Of a DNA stretch of 64,000 bases, positions 20,891 to 32,824 are shown piece after piece. Source of the DNA: Isoetes taiwanensis (lineage: Eukaryota > Streptophyta > Lycopodiopsida > Isoetales > Isoetaceae). The DNA lies in contig JAJEKV010000052.1 of assembly GCA_021234155.1 (NCBI GenBank), positions 1,239,933-1,303,932 on the forward strand, read 5' to 3'. The notes beneath the pieces were generated by a model, which was not told the DNA's origin, searched no databases, and was given only the letters and a program-made list of their open reading frames with translations. The position numbers were made by a program, and so were the translations under genes. The number at the start of each line of letters is the position of its first letter. Position 1 is the first letter of the stretch.

Positions 20891-21490
20891 ATGAGCATGT
20901 ATTATGGACTTGTTTTGATCCTTTCTAAAAGTTCGATTTTTTTAACATTCAATGTCACCCATGTGTGTTAGACTCGTTTTGTTTTGGGACTTGTTTCCAT
21001 CCTTTGATCCTTTCTAAAAGTTCGATTTTTTTAACATTCAATGTCACCCATGTGTGTTAGACTCGTTTTGTTTTATGGACTTGTTTCCATCCTTTCTAAT
21101 GTATTATGGACTTGTTTTGATCCTTTCTAAAAGTTCGATTTTTTTAACATTCAATGTCACCCATGTGTGTTAGACTCGTTTTATTTTATGGACTTGTTTC
21201 CATCCTTTCTAAAAGTTCGATTTTTTTAACATTCAATGTCACCCATGTGTGTTAGACTCGTTTCTATCTCTCAATGAAAGCATGAGCATGTATTATGGAC
21301 TTGTCTTGATCCTCTATAAAAGTTTGATTTCTTTAACATTCAATGTCACTCGTGTGTTAGACTCGCTTTATGGACTTGTTTAGATCCTTTCTAAAAGTTC
21401 AATTCACTCATGTGTGTTAGGCTAGTTTCTATCCTTTCCAAAAATTTGAATTTCTTAACATTTAGTGTCAATCATGTGTGCTAGACCATT
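20891..21490. repeat. Tandem array downstream of tRNA-Thr
   Basis: About seven copies (about 80-110 bp spacing) of a unit containing TCTAAAAGTTCGATTTTTTT, AACATTCAATGTCACCCATG and TGTGTTAGACTCG. The first four are close matches, the later ones decayed. At 21268-21281 the array contains CTCTCAATGAAAGC, a copy of the tRNA 3' end, followed by the same ATGAGCATGTATTATGGACT that follows the real tRNA. Confidence 0.85.
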
Positions 21491-21597
21491 TCTATCCTTT
21501 CTTACTTTCAATGTCAGTCCATTTCAAATTAAAGTTTGACTCTCAATGGAAAAAATTTCACGTTCAATTCTTGTTTGCGTTCAATGTCAATGCTTTT

Positions 21598-21930
21598 CAA
21601 CTCTCGGTGAAAGCAAGTTGTGTAAGCTCAATATGTGTTGCATTCGTGTATGAAGTGAGAGGTGAGTTGTATTTGTGTATGAAGTTAGAGTTATATTTCT
21701 TACTTACAGTGATCATAGTGTGTGCCGTTTACATGCTCTAAGGCAGTTTATTAGCTGCTCAACTTTCGATGAAAGCAAGTTGTGTTGAAGCTCAATGTGA
21801 GTTGCATTTGTGTATGAAGTGAGACGTGAGTTGCATTTGTATATGAAGTGAAAGTTACATTTTTTTACTTACAATGGTCGTAATGTGTGTCGTTTACATG
21901 ATCATATGCAGGAATGTGAGGCAGTCTAGT
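21598..21930. repeat. 162-bp tandem duplication bearing tRNA-Thr 3'-end relics
   Basis: Two copies start with CAACTCTCGGTGAAAGCAAG (about 21598) and CAACTTTCGATGAAAGCAAG (about 21760). Both resemble the T-arm/acceptor end of the tRNA at 20873-20890. Each continues with GTTGTGT..AGCTCAATGTG and GTGTATGAAGTGAGA segments. Confidence 0.75.
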
Positions 21931-22105
21931 AGCTGCAACAGATTTCTTCCAGCAGATGGATATCGTATTACTAGTAGAAACTTGGGCACATGAGGCAAAT
22001 ATCTTACCAACAACACCTTGACTGGACATATGTGGTAAAACATAACACATCTTCTTGGCATTATGTATTTAGCACCACTATCCTCAAAAATATACAAGAG
22101 TATAA

Positions 22106-22386
22106 GGGTCTAAGCATGGTATTGGGGGACACTTTTTTCTGTTGGCGACATTTGGTGCTAATGGGGTGCTTTTTAAATTATATACTTTGTATTTTATAAA
22201 AATATATTTTAAATATTTTTTTGATATTTTTCCTTAAAACGTGTTTATATTTCGCCTAAGAAAACAAAATTTCAGCTTCAACGGAGTTGTAGAAAAAAAG
22301 ATAAAGATAAAACATTATTTTTGGATTGGGTGCTGATGGGGAGCTTCCCATGTGCGAATTTGCCCCCCAACTCCGTGCTTACACCC
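22106..22386. mobile_element. MITE, 281 bp, ATAA flanks
   Basis: The ends form an imperfect inverted repeat of about 25 bp (left GGGTCTAAGCATGGTATTGG, right complement GGGTGTAAGCACGGAGTTGG, then a G-run), flanked by ATAA at 22102-22105 and 22387-22390. It is non-coding and AT-rich inside. Termini starting GGG with a TAA-like duplication hint at the PIF/Harbinger group, but the duplication is not the exact three bases expected. Confidence 0.65.
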
Positions 22387-22390
22387 ATAA

Positions 22391-25001
22391 GCTTATTCAA
22401 AACAAGATCCATTTATGCATCTTAGCTTTGACATTGCTCTCTTTGCACACAAAAGACTATAATTATTACAAGGGATTTTAATGCGAGGACAGGTTAAAAG
22501 CGATAAGTGATCCGATGAGAACAAAGGTCATTGATAAGATATGGGCAAATGCACAGGATAAAATGCGATTATCTTGGACTTGCCACAGCCATTCGTCCCG
22601 AACTGTCGAAAATCGTTCTGGCCAGGTTTAGGCCAACGAGTTTTCATTTTAACCTAAGTCATCTGTCTTTAATTTCTGATTGTTCTCGTTAATCGCGTAG
22701 TGTCTTTTCTCACCAAGTTCTCTAGAAAAGTTAGACTGCCAAAGTTGTTCCTCATTCAACAATCACTCAAGATCTCAACGATGTTGTCATTCAAGCCGCA
22801 GGAAAGCATGACGCAACAGAAACGACAGCAAGAAAGTGCAAAGCCAAGGCTGATCACACGTTAGTCAAACCTGGTGATGTAAAGAAGGCATGAGCCCGTG
22901 AATGTGGGTGCACCGTTGTCATTGCATCGCCAGAGTTGGCTGCCGAGTGTAGTTGTCTTTCTTGTATAATATTTGGGAAGATTAGTGAGGGTTTCATATG
23001 GCCCATTTGACCCTGGATTCCTGAATGCAAGATGCCCTTTTTGTGGCTGGACAATGTGTATATCAACCTCAAAGTATTCGAATTGATTGATCTCTCAAAA
23101 AATATGCACGAGAAGGTAACCAAGCTCAATCGATTGACCAATCATCCCTAATGTTGTAGTGGTCGTGCAACAGTAAATGTAACGGGCTTGATCCTATATC
23201 TCCAACTTTTGTTTATCAGTTCCCTTTCCTCTCCGGTGTGGTTTATTCTATAATATATTTTGCCCAGTTACATGTATTATGTACTATATACCTCATGCTC
23301 CTGCGTTTTTGTGGACATGCTGAAAAGAATACAAAGTGTTGTCTTAACCGTGCCTAATTATCATCTTGAATCTAAAATGGTGTTGAGTGTGTGTGTTTTA
23401 TAGTACCGTATGATATTTGAATACACATTGGTTATCTAAGGCATTTATGTGACTATGCAGAAATGCAACCTGGCCTAATGCGATCCTCCAATGACTGAAC
23501 TTGAATGGTAGTTCTGAATGGCCTAACTAGGCCGAAACTATCACGGGTTTATCGTAAACCATACTTTAACACGAGCATTAAATGGAAGACTTTACCGACT
23601 AGTCCGAGATCAGATTGAAGTTGGAGAGCTTCAATGTGATTGATCGAGGACTAAAAGGTTTAATTCAGACAAAGTCAGATGGCTTAACACAGATGAGACT
23701 ATCGAGGGTTTACCTTGGATCACGGGTTAACTTGAACATTAAGTTGGAGGCTTTACTTGGTGAGTTCGAGATTTGGTCAAACTCGAACAGATTTCTTGAG
23801 GTTTAACGAGCACTAACCTTCTTACTCAAGCTAAATTAGAGGCTTTAATGAGACAGTTCGAAATTATGTTAAACCAGGACACATCAGGAATGGTGGAACT
23901 AAAACTATTGGTCTAGCCAAAGGGTATGTATGATTTCCATAAGGCACTATGTCACGGTTTCTTGGTAATTTCTACTATCAGAAGCTAATGTCAGGAAACT
24001 AGCAGGGGCTTGAAGTGTCTAAGGCATCTTGCCACATCCCATATAATCTTAGTATGCCTAGACAGAAGACGCCCAAAAATGAACTGCCATATAAAAATAG
24101 TACTAGATAATAAAAAAAACTATGATAGACATGGTTCTTTATACAACGATTTATTTTACAGGGAAACTACAGTGGTTTGTCAAAACGGAGATGGTTTATA
24201 AAATGCCAGTTACTAATAAAATAGTGGTTTGCTAAAACGAGTTATAGATTATAAAGTTAGTAGTGGTCTATTAAAACTAGTGATGGTTTCTTGAGATCTC
24301 TAAATGAATAATGGAATGATTTGAAGATCAATATATTGTGTTCAAGAACCATTGATGACAATATATTCCTTGCAATATGATTTGTTATATTATGGTGTAT
24401 CAGCAACCATCTAGCTCAATAGTTGAGAATTCAGTTTCTTACCTATTGTTGATGCATGATTAAAGAGATGTTTTTGATTGCTTTGTCGTATTTATAACAT
24501 GTACGATGTTAACATATCTTATGATAGATATATGGCAAATCCGAATCTACGAAATTTAAACATATGATTAATAAACATTTTTCTTCCTTTGAAAAAAAAA
24601 AGGAATGAATTTATGAAGCTTTTAAATGAGAATAAAAGCATACCGCTATTCGTTTGTGGGAATCATATTATAGGATACCCATTTTGACATGTGATTAAAG
24701 ATATGTTGTTTTCGACAATATCATTTTGCTTTCTCGCACTCACCAACATGTAACACTTCAGTATCCTTTGATTGTGGAGTATTCATAATATATAAATATA
24801 TGGCAAATGTGAATTTATGAATTTAAAAAATATGAATTATCACTGTGAATTTACTCGTAGTAAATTGGATGAATATGCTTCTCCACAAAGGGAGAGAGTG
24901 GGCATTATGGATGACTATGTATCTTGAACTAATAGTTGTTTCTACACAAGCTACAAGCGTTTAAATAGTTTATAAGCATTCAATGCGATCTTAAGCGTTA
25001 T
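22391..25001. other. Intergenic, degenerate repeats only
   Basis: No gene is supported. Around 23550-23880 three weak copies of a roughly 110-bp unit occur (containing ATTAAGTTGGAGGCTTTA and TTCGAGAT-like strings). Around 24160-24290 GTGGTTTGTCAAAAC-type strings recur. Confidence 0.4.
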
Positions 25002-25282
25002 ATGACGAGTCTTTCAAACATTAATTGTGGGCCATTTTTGCCTGAAGGAAATACGAGTGGTGCCATTATTTGCCTTCATTTATTGCCAATATATGAAGGG
25101 CTACAGTTTCTTCTTCTCACGGAGGCGAGGTTCAGGCCGCATCACTCAACCATTGATCACATCTTCACACTGTGCCCCTGGTTGAAGACAGCGGGAACCA
25201 TCGGGGGACCTGTATTGCTGCTTTGTGAACTTCACTAAGGTTTTTGACACGGTGCCTCGGTAAAAGCTATGGGCAAGATTCC
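25002..25282 (+). mobile_element. LINE B, part 1 (reverse transcriptase fragment)
   Basis: The plus strand reads RFRPHHSTIDHIFTL, a typical LINE RT string, and after a frame change FVNFTKVFDTVPR, which is RT motif A with the usual aspartate replaced by N, ending KLWARF. It stops exactly at the Gypsy insertion; the last five bases ATTCC are the target duplication. The LINE continues at 37252 and again at 47706. The 5' limit is approximate. Confidence 0.7.
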
Positions 25283-25873
25283 TGTTAGTCCTGTGCCTCC
25301 TGGTACAGGACTATTCATGCATACGACGGACCACGTCAAGTCCAAGGATCCTCGGTCGGCCGCGGTCGGTCGTCAAAGGCCGGGGAAAAGACCAGCGGCG
25401 GAGACCACCTTGATCAAAGCCGGCGTCACGGTATCAAGAGGCGGGCTTCCGGACAAGTAGCGACCTTTCAAGCTTTGCGTCGGCGTCGGCGTGATTTCGA
25501 GCACTTCAAGAACACGCCTTGGCATTCACTCAAATCGGGCCTCCTTCCGAGTCGGCAACCGAAATCGGTCGAGTGTCTATATTGGGCCAAAAGGCCATTG
25601 TACTATATATATGAGTAGAGCTAGAGCTCTAGTTTTTAGATGAGTTTTGAGTCTTGTCTCATTTACTGTTTTTCTCTCAATTCGCGAGAGCTCATGTATC
25701 TTCATTGACATCAAGGAAGCTTATTATTGTGATCTCATTGTTTTTTTTGTTTTCTTTTCCCTTTCCTTTGTTTTTCTTGCAAATCCCCGTGACATAGTCC
25801 CGGAGTCTCTGATTAGATCAAGGGTCCTCCGCGGAGGGTTGTCTTGCGGGAGTTCGAACCCGGACCCCAAACA
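25283..25873 (+). repeat. Gypsy 1 5' LTR (591 bp)
   Basis: Starts TGTTAGTCC, ends CCCCAAACA. A TATA box (ACTATATATATGAG) lies near 25600. It differs from the 3' LTR mostly in GC-rich parts. No convincing primer site was identified; TGGCTGCCGGGTC begins three bases after the LTR and may be a damaged one. Confidence 0.9.
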
Positions 25874-25913
25874 GCATGGCTGCCGGGTCTGCGATTTTTC
25901 TTTTCCTTCTATC

Positions 25914-27565
25914 ATGTCGGCTCGAGGTTTCACTCTGAAGAACTTCTTTGCCAAGCGGCGGCTCGATTTGGGCGCCATCAGCGACGCGAGGTTGTTCGGG
26001 ATATGTATGACCTTTGCCCTTATGACATTGAGGGAGGTCATTATCCGCTCCGCTGGCGCTTTCGGCGGCACCTCCTACTCCACCGTGCTCATTCTCGATC
26101 GGGGTCTCCCCACGTGTGTAATCATTGTTCCCAACGCAATCTCCACAACATACCCTGTTTGCACCGCCTCACTATTTCCGGACTCGGCGGCACCTATATC
26201 AATATCCCGGGTCACACCCCTCTTTAGTCACAACCATCTTCTCCTCCCTGCTGGAATGGGCACACTCATGTCACCTTTGGCCCTTCCCTATGTTCATGGC
26301 CTTCCAACTTCTCCATCTTTTTATTACGCTCTTCTGTTTTATCAAACCACGGATCTCAAGCCCAATGAGGGCGGCTCTCAAGGCCCTTCCCACCCGGATG
26401 CTACTTTTTATGGACCACAGGTTTTTTAGCCCCACCACCTTGCACTTTCGGTCTCGAGGCGGTTCCACCTCTCTATGCTACGCATATCCTCAACCAAATC
26501 CACTGTCTATGCTCAAGTTCGCCTTCATCCCCCACTCATAATTTGAAGCCGACTTATCCCACTTTTGGCAACACTAAAGGCAAACATCCGGATCAAAGTG
26601 CTTGACACACCTGGAGGAATTTGAAGCCTTGGCCATTTTGAGCAGTCATCGCAGCCCCAACTCAAATTTCATATCTTTTCGAAGGCGCCCCTCATCAGTG
26701 GTTAATGGCCAATAAGAGTCACTGGAAACAAAGTTGGCAGGAAATGAAAACTGCCTTTCTGTCTCATTATGGCACCACAGACGATGATCAGTTACTCCTC
26801 AAGCAACTCAATGACCTTCAACATGAGCCCACGAGTCGCTTGGGGATTTTGCGGACGTCTTCACATTCTCGTCCGGTAAACTCGAGGAGTACCCCATAAA
26901 GCGGATCCTCGTGCGGTTTTGCGGGGCCTTCCTCTGCCATTCGACTCATGATGAATACTGCGTCCCAAATCTTTGGGGCAGGCCATTGAATTGGTCAATC
27001 ACTCGGTCAATGTTTCTTCTCGGGGTGTTGCTCTGCAGGTTCTCCCTTTCATGCCCCCATCATGGTTCCTCGGAACTGTTCAACCTCAAAAAGCAAATCC
27101 ACAACGCTCACATCCGGTGCACTATTTGTAAATATCAAGGTCATCCGCCAATGAATGCAACTCCTCCCATGGCCCCCCTCATTTTAAAAGATGCAATATG
27201 TGCAATCACGCCACGGAAGAATGCACTCGTTCTCATCCTACACCTTTTCGCAATAAAATGGTCTTTCAAGTCCAGACCACCCCTCAACAATAGTCATATC
27301 AGCCTCGGCAATATCAAACTCCCAATTGGCAGCAGTATCAACAACGGCTAAGCAATCTCAAAGACCACGGGGACAAGGCAACGACCTCCCCTTTGATCCT
27401 TCCAAAGCTCAATGTTATCATTGCCATGAATGGGGTCACACCACCACGGCGTGTCCTCAACTTCCTCAAGTTCAAGTTCAACCAGGGTTCAAATCAACCA
27501 CACATCAGCCTCATGGCTTATCAACTCGGGTGGCCAATGGTAAGCGGGGCCCTCGTCTGTTTTGA
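25914..27565 (+). pseudogene. Gypsy 1 gag, frameshifted
   Basis: Gag reading starts plausibly at the ATG at 25914 (MSARGFTLKNFF). Retrotransposon-gag residues appear around 26700-26840 (SWQEMKTAFLSHYGTTDDDQ, QLNDLQHEP). A nearly complete CCHC knuckle, CYHCHEWGHTTTAC, is at 27413-27454, and a second, damaged one (CTICKYQGH) lies near 27118. Multiple frame changes separate these pieces. Intact Gag would form the virus-like particle and bind the RNA. Confidence 0.75.
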
Positions 27566-28199
27566 GAAAGCCTCCTCGGCCCTTCAACAACAGTGACCTC
27601 AGCAAGCTGCGTCTACTTCAAATCCTATGGATCAACAAGCTCGAGGAGGAGATTTATCGGGGCTCTCAACCCTCCTATCCAACAGGTCAATTGGGTTGGT
27701 CTTGTCTCGCGTCACCCACGGGCTTCACGCCCTTTGACCATTATTCCTCATGACACGCCAACCCGCTTTTCTTTGTGGAAACCGTCCCTCATGGCGAGGA
27801 TAAAAAGTTCGCCGACCGGGATCTTGACAAACTTATGCCTCACGTCATGCCTAAAGTGAGACAAAAGTATTCGAAACTCATGCGGCTGCGGAAGGTCGGT
27901 TTCTTGGCAAATGTTCATGCCACCACGAGAGCTCGGCGGCGTCGGCGGCACCGGAAGTCATCATCTACGATTGCAGCTCTCGACCATATCCAAATATTGC
28001 TTTCGAGGGTCGAGCTTCTCAAAGAAGTTTACGCTTCTTTACCCCGGTCCCCAGCTTCATTGGACCTGCGGACCCCTTTTCACATGTTCCCTTGAAACCG
28101 GGGAAGAACTTGCCAAGATCAAGATTCCTTTGAGCACGGCCACTATTTTGAAACTCGTCCGCTCTCAAAGATCGGGTTACCTCTTCCCACGGTGCCGGT

Positions 28200-28420
28200 T
28201 TGGAGCTGTTGTGACTTCAACACCCACCGGTGCATGCCACGGTGGGCAATCAACATATCAATCATGTCCAAATTGATGGTGGTAGTGCCGTCAATCTCAT
28301 TCTTGATAAACTCGGGAAGCAATTGGGCATCAAACAATTATACTGCGTGCCACTTATGACATCAAATTGGCAAATGGCCATATCACAGCGCCCTCAGCGT
28401 CACTCCTCTTCTCCACATCA
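28200..28420 (+). pseudogene. Gypsy 1 aspartic protease region
   Basis: IDGGSAVNLILDKLGKQLGI around 28272-28331 matches the D-G-G-S-x-x-N-L active-site loop of Athila/Tat-type proteases, which process Gag-Pol. The frame is broken on both sides. Confidence 0.65.
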
Positions 28421-29040
28421 GCATTGGTGATCTCAAATTCCCCCTTTGAATTTGGTGTTTGGAAAGCGAGGAGAAGATCCTGGTGATTATGAAATGCTGG
28501 TTGGACGACCTTTTCTCCGCCAGGCTAAGAGTATTCATTACTGGGCCACGGACCAACTTGTTATCACTGATGGCCATCTCAATGCCACAATGGATTGGAA
28601 ACCGGCAAATTAATCTGCCGAGAATCTTGAACCTTCCATCTCGGCATAACGACTGCGAAGAAGCCCAAAATATTTATCATGTTCAAGCTCCTCCGGTGGT
28701 CTACCTCTCTCCTCTTACCCAGTATGCTTTTGGGGTGAAATGGCCTTTCGATCGGGACCCGGGCCGGTATGACTCTCTTGGACCCTTACCTGGCTACCTG
28801 CAATCGCATTCAACGTCTTGATCATTTTTCTGTTCAGGGTATTGGTAGAGCCCGTTCTTTTGTACGGAGTTGAAGTCTGGGGCCCAGTGGTGTCCCTTGC
28901 TACTTGGAGCAACTTAGAACAAGTGCAGAAGGCCTTCTTAGCACGGGCACTCGGAGTGAAATCTACGGTCCCATATCAAATTTTTTTGCAGGAGACTTCA
29001 GCGAGCGGCCCTTGATAGACACATCGTCTATTTCCAGAAG

Positions 29041-29667
29041 GTGGTAAATATGGATGACGATCGTCTACCGCACTTGGCTTATGCAGTGGCAATGGGACCA
29101 CAACGACTCAAGAATTGTTGGAAGGATAAAAGAGTGCAGTGGCTAACTAGATGGAATGTCCAGGAGCACATGTGCATCCAGGTAGAAACAGAGGCAGATC
29201 GTGACAGCCTGAGATGTTACCTTGATGCTTGTTTCTCCAGCAAGCTTTGGGATTCCAGGGCTCTGGAGCAAGTCAAAACAGCACATTACAAGCAGCACAT
29301 AAATCCCACATTAGAACGAGGCCCACAGCGCTACCTACGTTCACATCTGCCCATGAAAAAGCGCAGGCATATCGCCTCCATTCGCACAGGTGCCCACCAT
29401 CTCCGGATTGAGACAGGTCGATGGATTGGGGAGCCACGTCAGGATAGGGTTTGTCAGTGCTGCCAGACGGGAGCTGTTGAGGATGAGTGTCACACTTTCC
29501 AGAGCTGCCCAGCATATGATCAGATTCGGACACGCTATGCTCAGTTGATTAGACCTGATGAGCCGCTACACATGATACTGGGCACGACTTCGGTGCGCTC
29601 ACTCGGATCATACATTCAGGAAGTACTGGACTTGAGGGCTCAGATATGCCCCCAGTCAACCATTTAA
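29041..29667 (+). pseudogene. LINE A ORF2 C-terminal domain (208-codon open frame)
   Basis: Open frame beginning within ORF2 (MVNMDDDRLPHLAYAVAMGP) and ending at the natural ORF2 stop. It contains the Cys-rich motif C-x2-C-x7-E-C-H-x4-C, known from the region after RNase H/RT in LINEs. Without the endonuclease and RT parts it is not autonomous. Its homologue in LINE B is far more decayed, so LINE A is the younger copy. Confidence 0.7.
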
Positions 29668-29675
29668 TTGTTGTC

Positions 29676-29758
29676 AGCAGTCTTATTGCTGCCACGGTTT
29701 TTCCCTCGAAAACCCTTCGGGGCGGGGGTTTTTTAATCCGGGCAGTAATGTGACTGCT
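29676..29758 (+). other. LINE A 3' UTR stem-loop
   Basis: Arms 29676-29693 and 29741-29758 pair in 15 Watson-Crick pairs plus two G-U wobbles and one U-U mismatch. They enclose GGTTTTTCCCTCGAAAACCC, an inner CCC-TTC-GGG hairpin and GGGGTTTTTTAATCC. The enclosed core is shared with 15599-15678, but the arm sequences differ. Confidence 0.75.
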
Positions 29759-29840
29759 GCGCTTTTTGTATTGGGTCCCATAGGCCGATTGGTCTCCGTG
29801 GACGATAAAAACAATTCTATTCTATTCTATTCTTCCTCAG

Positions 29841-31176
29841 AGACAGTTGATGTTCATGCCGTCATGAAGCAACCATTGCTTGATGACGCTCAACAGCCTC
29901 TTTTCTTCATGACGCAACATGCTGCTCCTCCCGTCATGCTTCAGCCTCCTGCTCATCAGGTTCAGGACACGGAGGTTGTTCCTCACATTCAAACTCCTGA
30001 AGTGGAAATCGTGGACATTGGAAACAATCAACCAGTCCGCTTAGCTGCTAAACTTCCACCTACTTATAAAGCACGCGTTGTGACGCTGTTCAAGAAATTC
30101 AAACATATCTTTGCTTGGAGCTACAAAGACCTTCGAGGTATCAAAAAAGAATTGGGGGAACTCACCATTCCTACCAAACCTGATGCAAGGTCAAACATTC
30201 TGAATGGGTGAGCCCCATTGTCATTGCTCTAAAACACAATGGTAAGATCCGCGTTTGCGTGGATTACAGAAAACTCAATCAAGCCACGGAGCGTGATCAC
30301 TTTCCGCTTCCCTTCACTGACCAGGTTCTTGAAGAAGTTGCTGGTCATGAGATGTACTCTTTCATGGATGGTTTTTCTGGGTACAATCAGATTTCTATCA
30401 AGCACGAGGATCAACTCAAAACTACCTTCACCACCCCGTGGGGCACTTTTGCCTACAAGGTGGTCCCTTTTGGCTTGTCCAACTCTCCTTCAACCTTTCA
30501 GCGCATCATGCTCTCTGTCTTTCACGACTTTATGAAGGATAAACCTTTTCTTCAGATCTTCCAAGATGATTTTTCTGCCTACAGCTCTATGAACGATCAC
30601 TTGGACAAATTAGAACTTGTCTTTCAAAAATGTGATGAATCTGGCAGTCTCAATCCTGAGAAGTGCACCTTTTGCGTCACCTCAGGCGTTCTGTTGGGTC
30701 ATGTGGTCAGTAAAGAAGGCATCACCACAGATCCCGCTAAAATTAGTTGTGTACTGAAAGCTCAAGCACCGTCCAATATCAAAGAGACACGCTCTTTCCT
30801 GGGTAAGGTCAATTACTATTCCACCTTCATTCACGGACTTGCGGCTATAGGCGACCCCATTCATAAACTCACGGGTGATGAATCCACTTGGGCTTGGAAT
30901 TCCCGCGAAGTCGCCGAAGTTGAAGTTGTTATTTACCTCGCCCCGGTCCTTGTTCCTCCTCAATGGGACAAGCCTTTCCACGCTCATGTTGACGTCTACG
31001 CTTTTGCCATTGGTGTTGTTGTCTCTCAAGCATATGATGAAACTACGGATAAACCAATCCGCTATGCCGGCCGCAAACTCAATCTGGCGGCGCAACTATT
31101 ACGCCACGGGCAGGAGCCTTGGGCCTTGTCTTTTGTGTCCAACGATTCCGACATTATTTTTTTGGGCAGCAGTTAA
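29841..31176 (+). pseudogene. Gypsy 1 reverse transcriptase / RNase H
   Basis: The long open part is 30208-31176: VCVDYRKLNQATERDHFPLP, then FMDGFSGYNQI, PFGLSNSPSTFQRIM, FQDDFSAYS as the catalytic x-x-DD motif, and LGHVVSKEGI and RSFLGKVNYY of the connection. The start of RNase H follows (PFHAHVDVYAFAIG, PIRYAGRKLN). Upstream 29841-30205 carries the pre-RT linker in another frame. RT copies element RNA into DNA; RNase H is cut off by a frameshift near 31176. This is the best preserved part of the element. Confidence 0.85.
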
Positions 31177-31179
31177 GTT

Positions 31180-32716
31180 CTTTGTTGATCATCAAGCTCT
31201 CCTTTATTTGATCAACAAAGCCCACGGGGCCAATTGCTTTCGTTGGGTCCTTCTTACGCAGAGTTCGCTCCCTTGAAATTGTTTTAAGGCGGGCAAATCT
31301 CATGTGGTGCACGATTATCTTTTCACGCATCCACACGGACGATCCCTCCACGGGTGTTTTCGATGCCTTTCGGGCGCTCAATTATTCACGGTCACGCCAC
31401 GCCCCATTGGTTTCACAACTTTCAGCAATATCTTCTCTTTGGTGCTCTTCCTCCCGCCGATCCGACGCAGCTCTCTCCGGACAAGCTTCGCCCCGCCACC
31501 GTCGGTTCCGAGAGGTCCGTGACTATACCATGGTTGCGAGCCATTTGTACAAACGAGGCAAAGACATGGTCCTCCGTCGTTGTGTCCTCCCTCACGAGGT
31601 GCCCGATGTTGTTCGGACAAGCCCCACGGCGGGCTTGGTGGTGGTCATTTTAGTGGTGATTACCCACGACGCAAAATTCTTTTGGCGGGATACCGCCCAC
31701 GCTCTTCAAAGATGCCCATGCTTATGCTCGCCGCGTGTGGCGTGCAGCCGTGTGGGGAAGCCCACGCCCGTGGCGGCTCTTCCATTGGCGCCGTTAATGC
31801 GCCCACATCCCTTCAGCAAATGGGGAATGGATTTTTTGGGGCCCATGGACCCAAGACGCGGCACACCGCGTGCCCGCTATATTCTTGTCATCACGGATTA
31901 TGCTACCAAATGGGCGAAGCTTGTGCACTCCCGCACAACAACGCGGCCAATACGGCCAAGGTCCTCTACACGCATATCATCACTTGGCGTTTTGGTTGTC
32001 CCACGGAACTTGTTAGTGATCGTGGGCGTGCATTTTGTCAATCATACCATCAAAGCTACCGACGGATTATCTTCACATCCAACAGGAAGAGTACACCCTA
32101 TTATCCTCAAGGCAATGGCTTGTTTGAAACTACCAACAAAACCCTCATCACGGTTCTCAAGAAAATGCGGACGCAACGCAGTTGGCAAGGAAAAAGTTGC
32201 CTACTTGTTCTTTGGGCTTACAACAACTGGTCACACTCCTTTCAAACCGGTTTATGGTCAAGAAGCTCTCATGCCTTTTGAATATATTCTTCCAACTCTC
32301 CGTTTTCAACTTGCTGCAGACCCATAATCCACTTTGCACTCAAGGAAAGGGTTTATCAATTGGAACAGTTGGATGAACTTTAGCGATGCTTATATTCGTG
32401 TTCTTCATGGGCAGCATTCGCGTGTAAATCATTGCATGACAAACGTCTTAAAACAAAAACATTCAACGAAGGTGATTTGGTTCTTCTTTATGATTCTCGT
32501 TACAAAAATTTTCCGGGCAAGTTAAAGTTCCGATGGCTTGGTCCGTATCAAATCATTCAAGTTGTGCAACCAAGTGTTTTCAAGCTTGCCGAACTAGATG
32601 GCATTCCATTACCTACACTGGTTAATGGCTTTCGCCTCAAACAATTTCATACCACAGAAAGTGACAATCATCCATCAGATGCTGTTCCAGACAAAGACAC
32701 AACAGATAGTGACTAA
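31180..32716 (+). pseudogene. Gypsy 1 integrase, frameshifted
   Basis: Pieces in alternating frames give the zinc-binding region (around 31520-31780), WGMDFLGPMDP (about 31820) and VITDYATKWAK (first catalytic Asp region), then CPTELVSDRG (second Asp) and YPQGNGLFETTNKTL (catalytic Glu region, about 32100). The C-terminal domain is open at 32432-32716 (EGDLVLLYDSRYKNFPGKLK, RWLGPYQI). Ends at a stop at 32716 without a chromodomain. Integrase would insert the cDNA. Confidence 0.8.
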
Positions 32717-32824
32717 CAAGCGGCATATTTATATTATAAAGGTGAAATTTTTTACAAAATGTGAGCAGAGCCCATCTATTTCCGCTATGGGCAGAGCCCT
32801 ATTTACAAAAACGGGCTGAGAGCC

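Larger units (their letters stand above)
28818..29840 (+). mobile_element. LINE A, 5'-truncated copy inside Gypsy 1
   Basis: It starts after the RT core (VLVEPVLLYGVEVWGP), has one frame change near 29000, then an open C-terminal frame to the stop at 29667. That frame contains a Cys/His cluster CQCCQTG...DECHTFQSCPAYDQIR, as in the nucleic-acid-binding end of plant LINE ORF2. A 3' UTR with a strong stem-loop follows, then an (ATTCT)n tail (about 29814-29832). Gypsy protease sequence lies upstream and pre-RT sequence downstream, so this is an insertion. Target duplication not resolved by eye. Confidence 0.85.

Noticed and set aside
20891-21490. Regular repeats that could suggest a CRISPR array
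   Set aside because: Units are adjacent, degenerate and lack unique equal-length spacers; the genome is eukaryotic.
29695-29740. GC hairpin followed by a T-run, like a bacterial intrinsic terminator
   Set aside because: It is the 3' UTR core of a LINE in a plant nuclear context and recurs in other LINE 3' ends.
30208-31176. Endogenous pararetrovirus (caulimovirid) reverse transcriptase
   Set aside because: LTRs, target duplication and an integrase in the same element identify a Gypsy retrotransposon.
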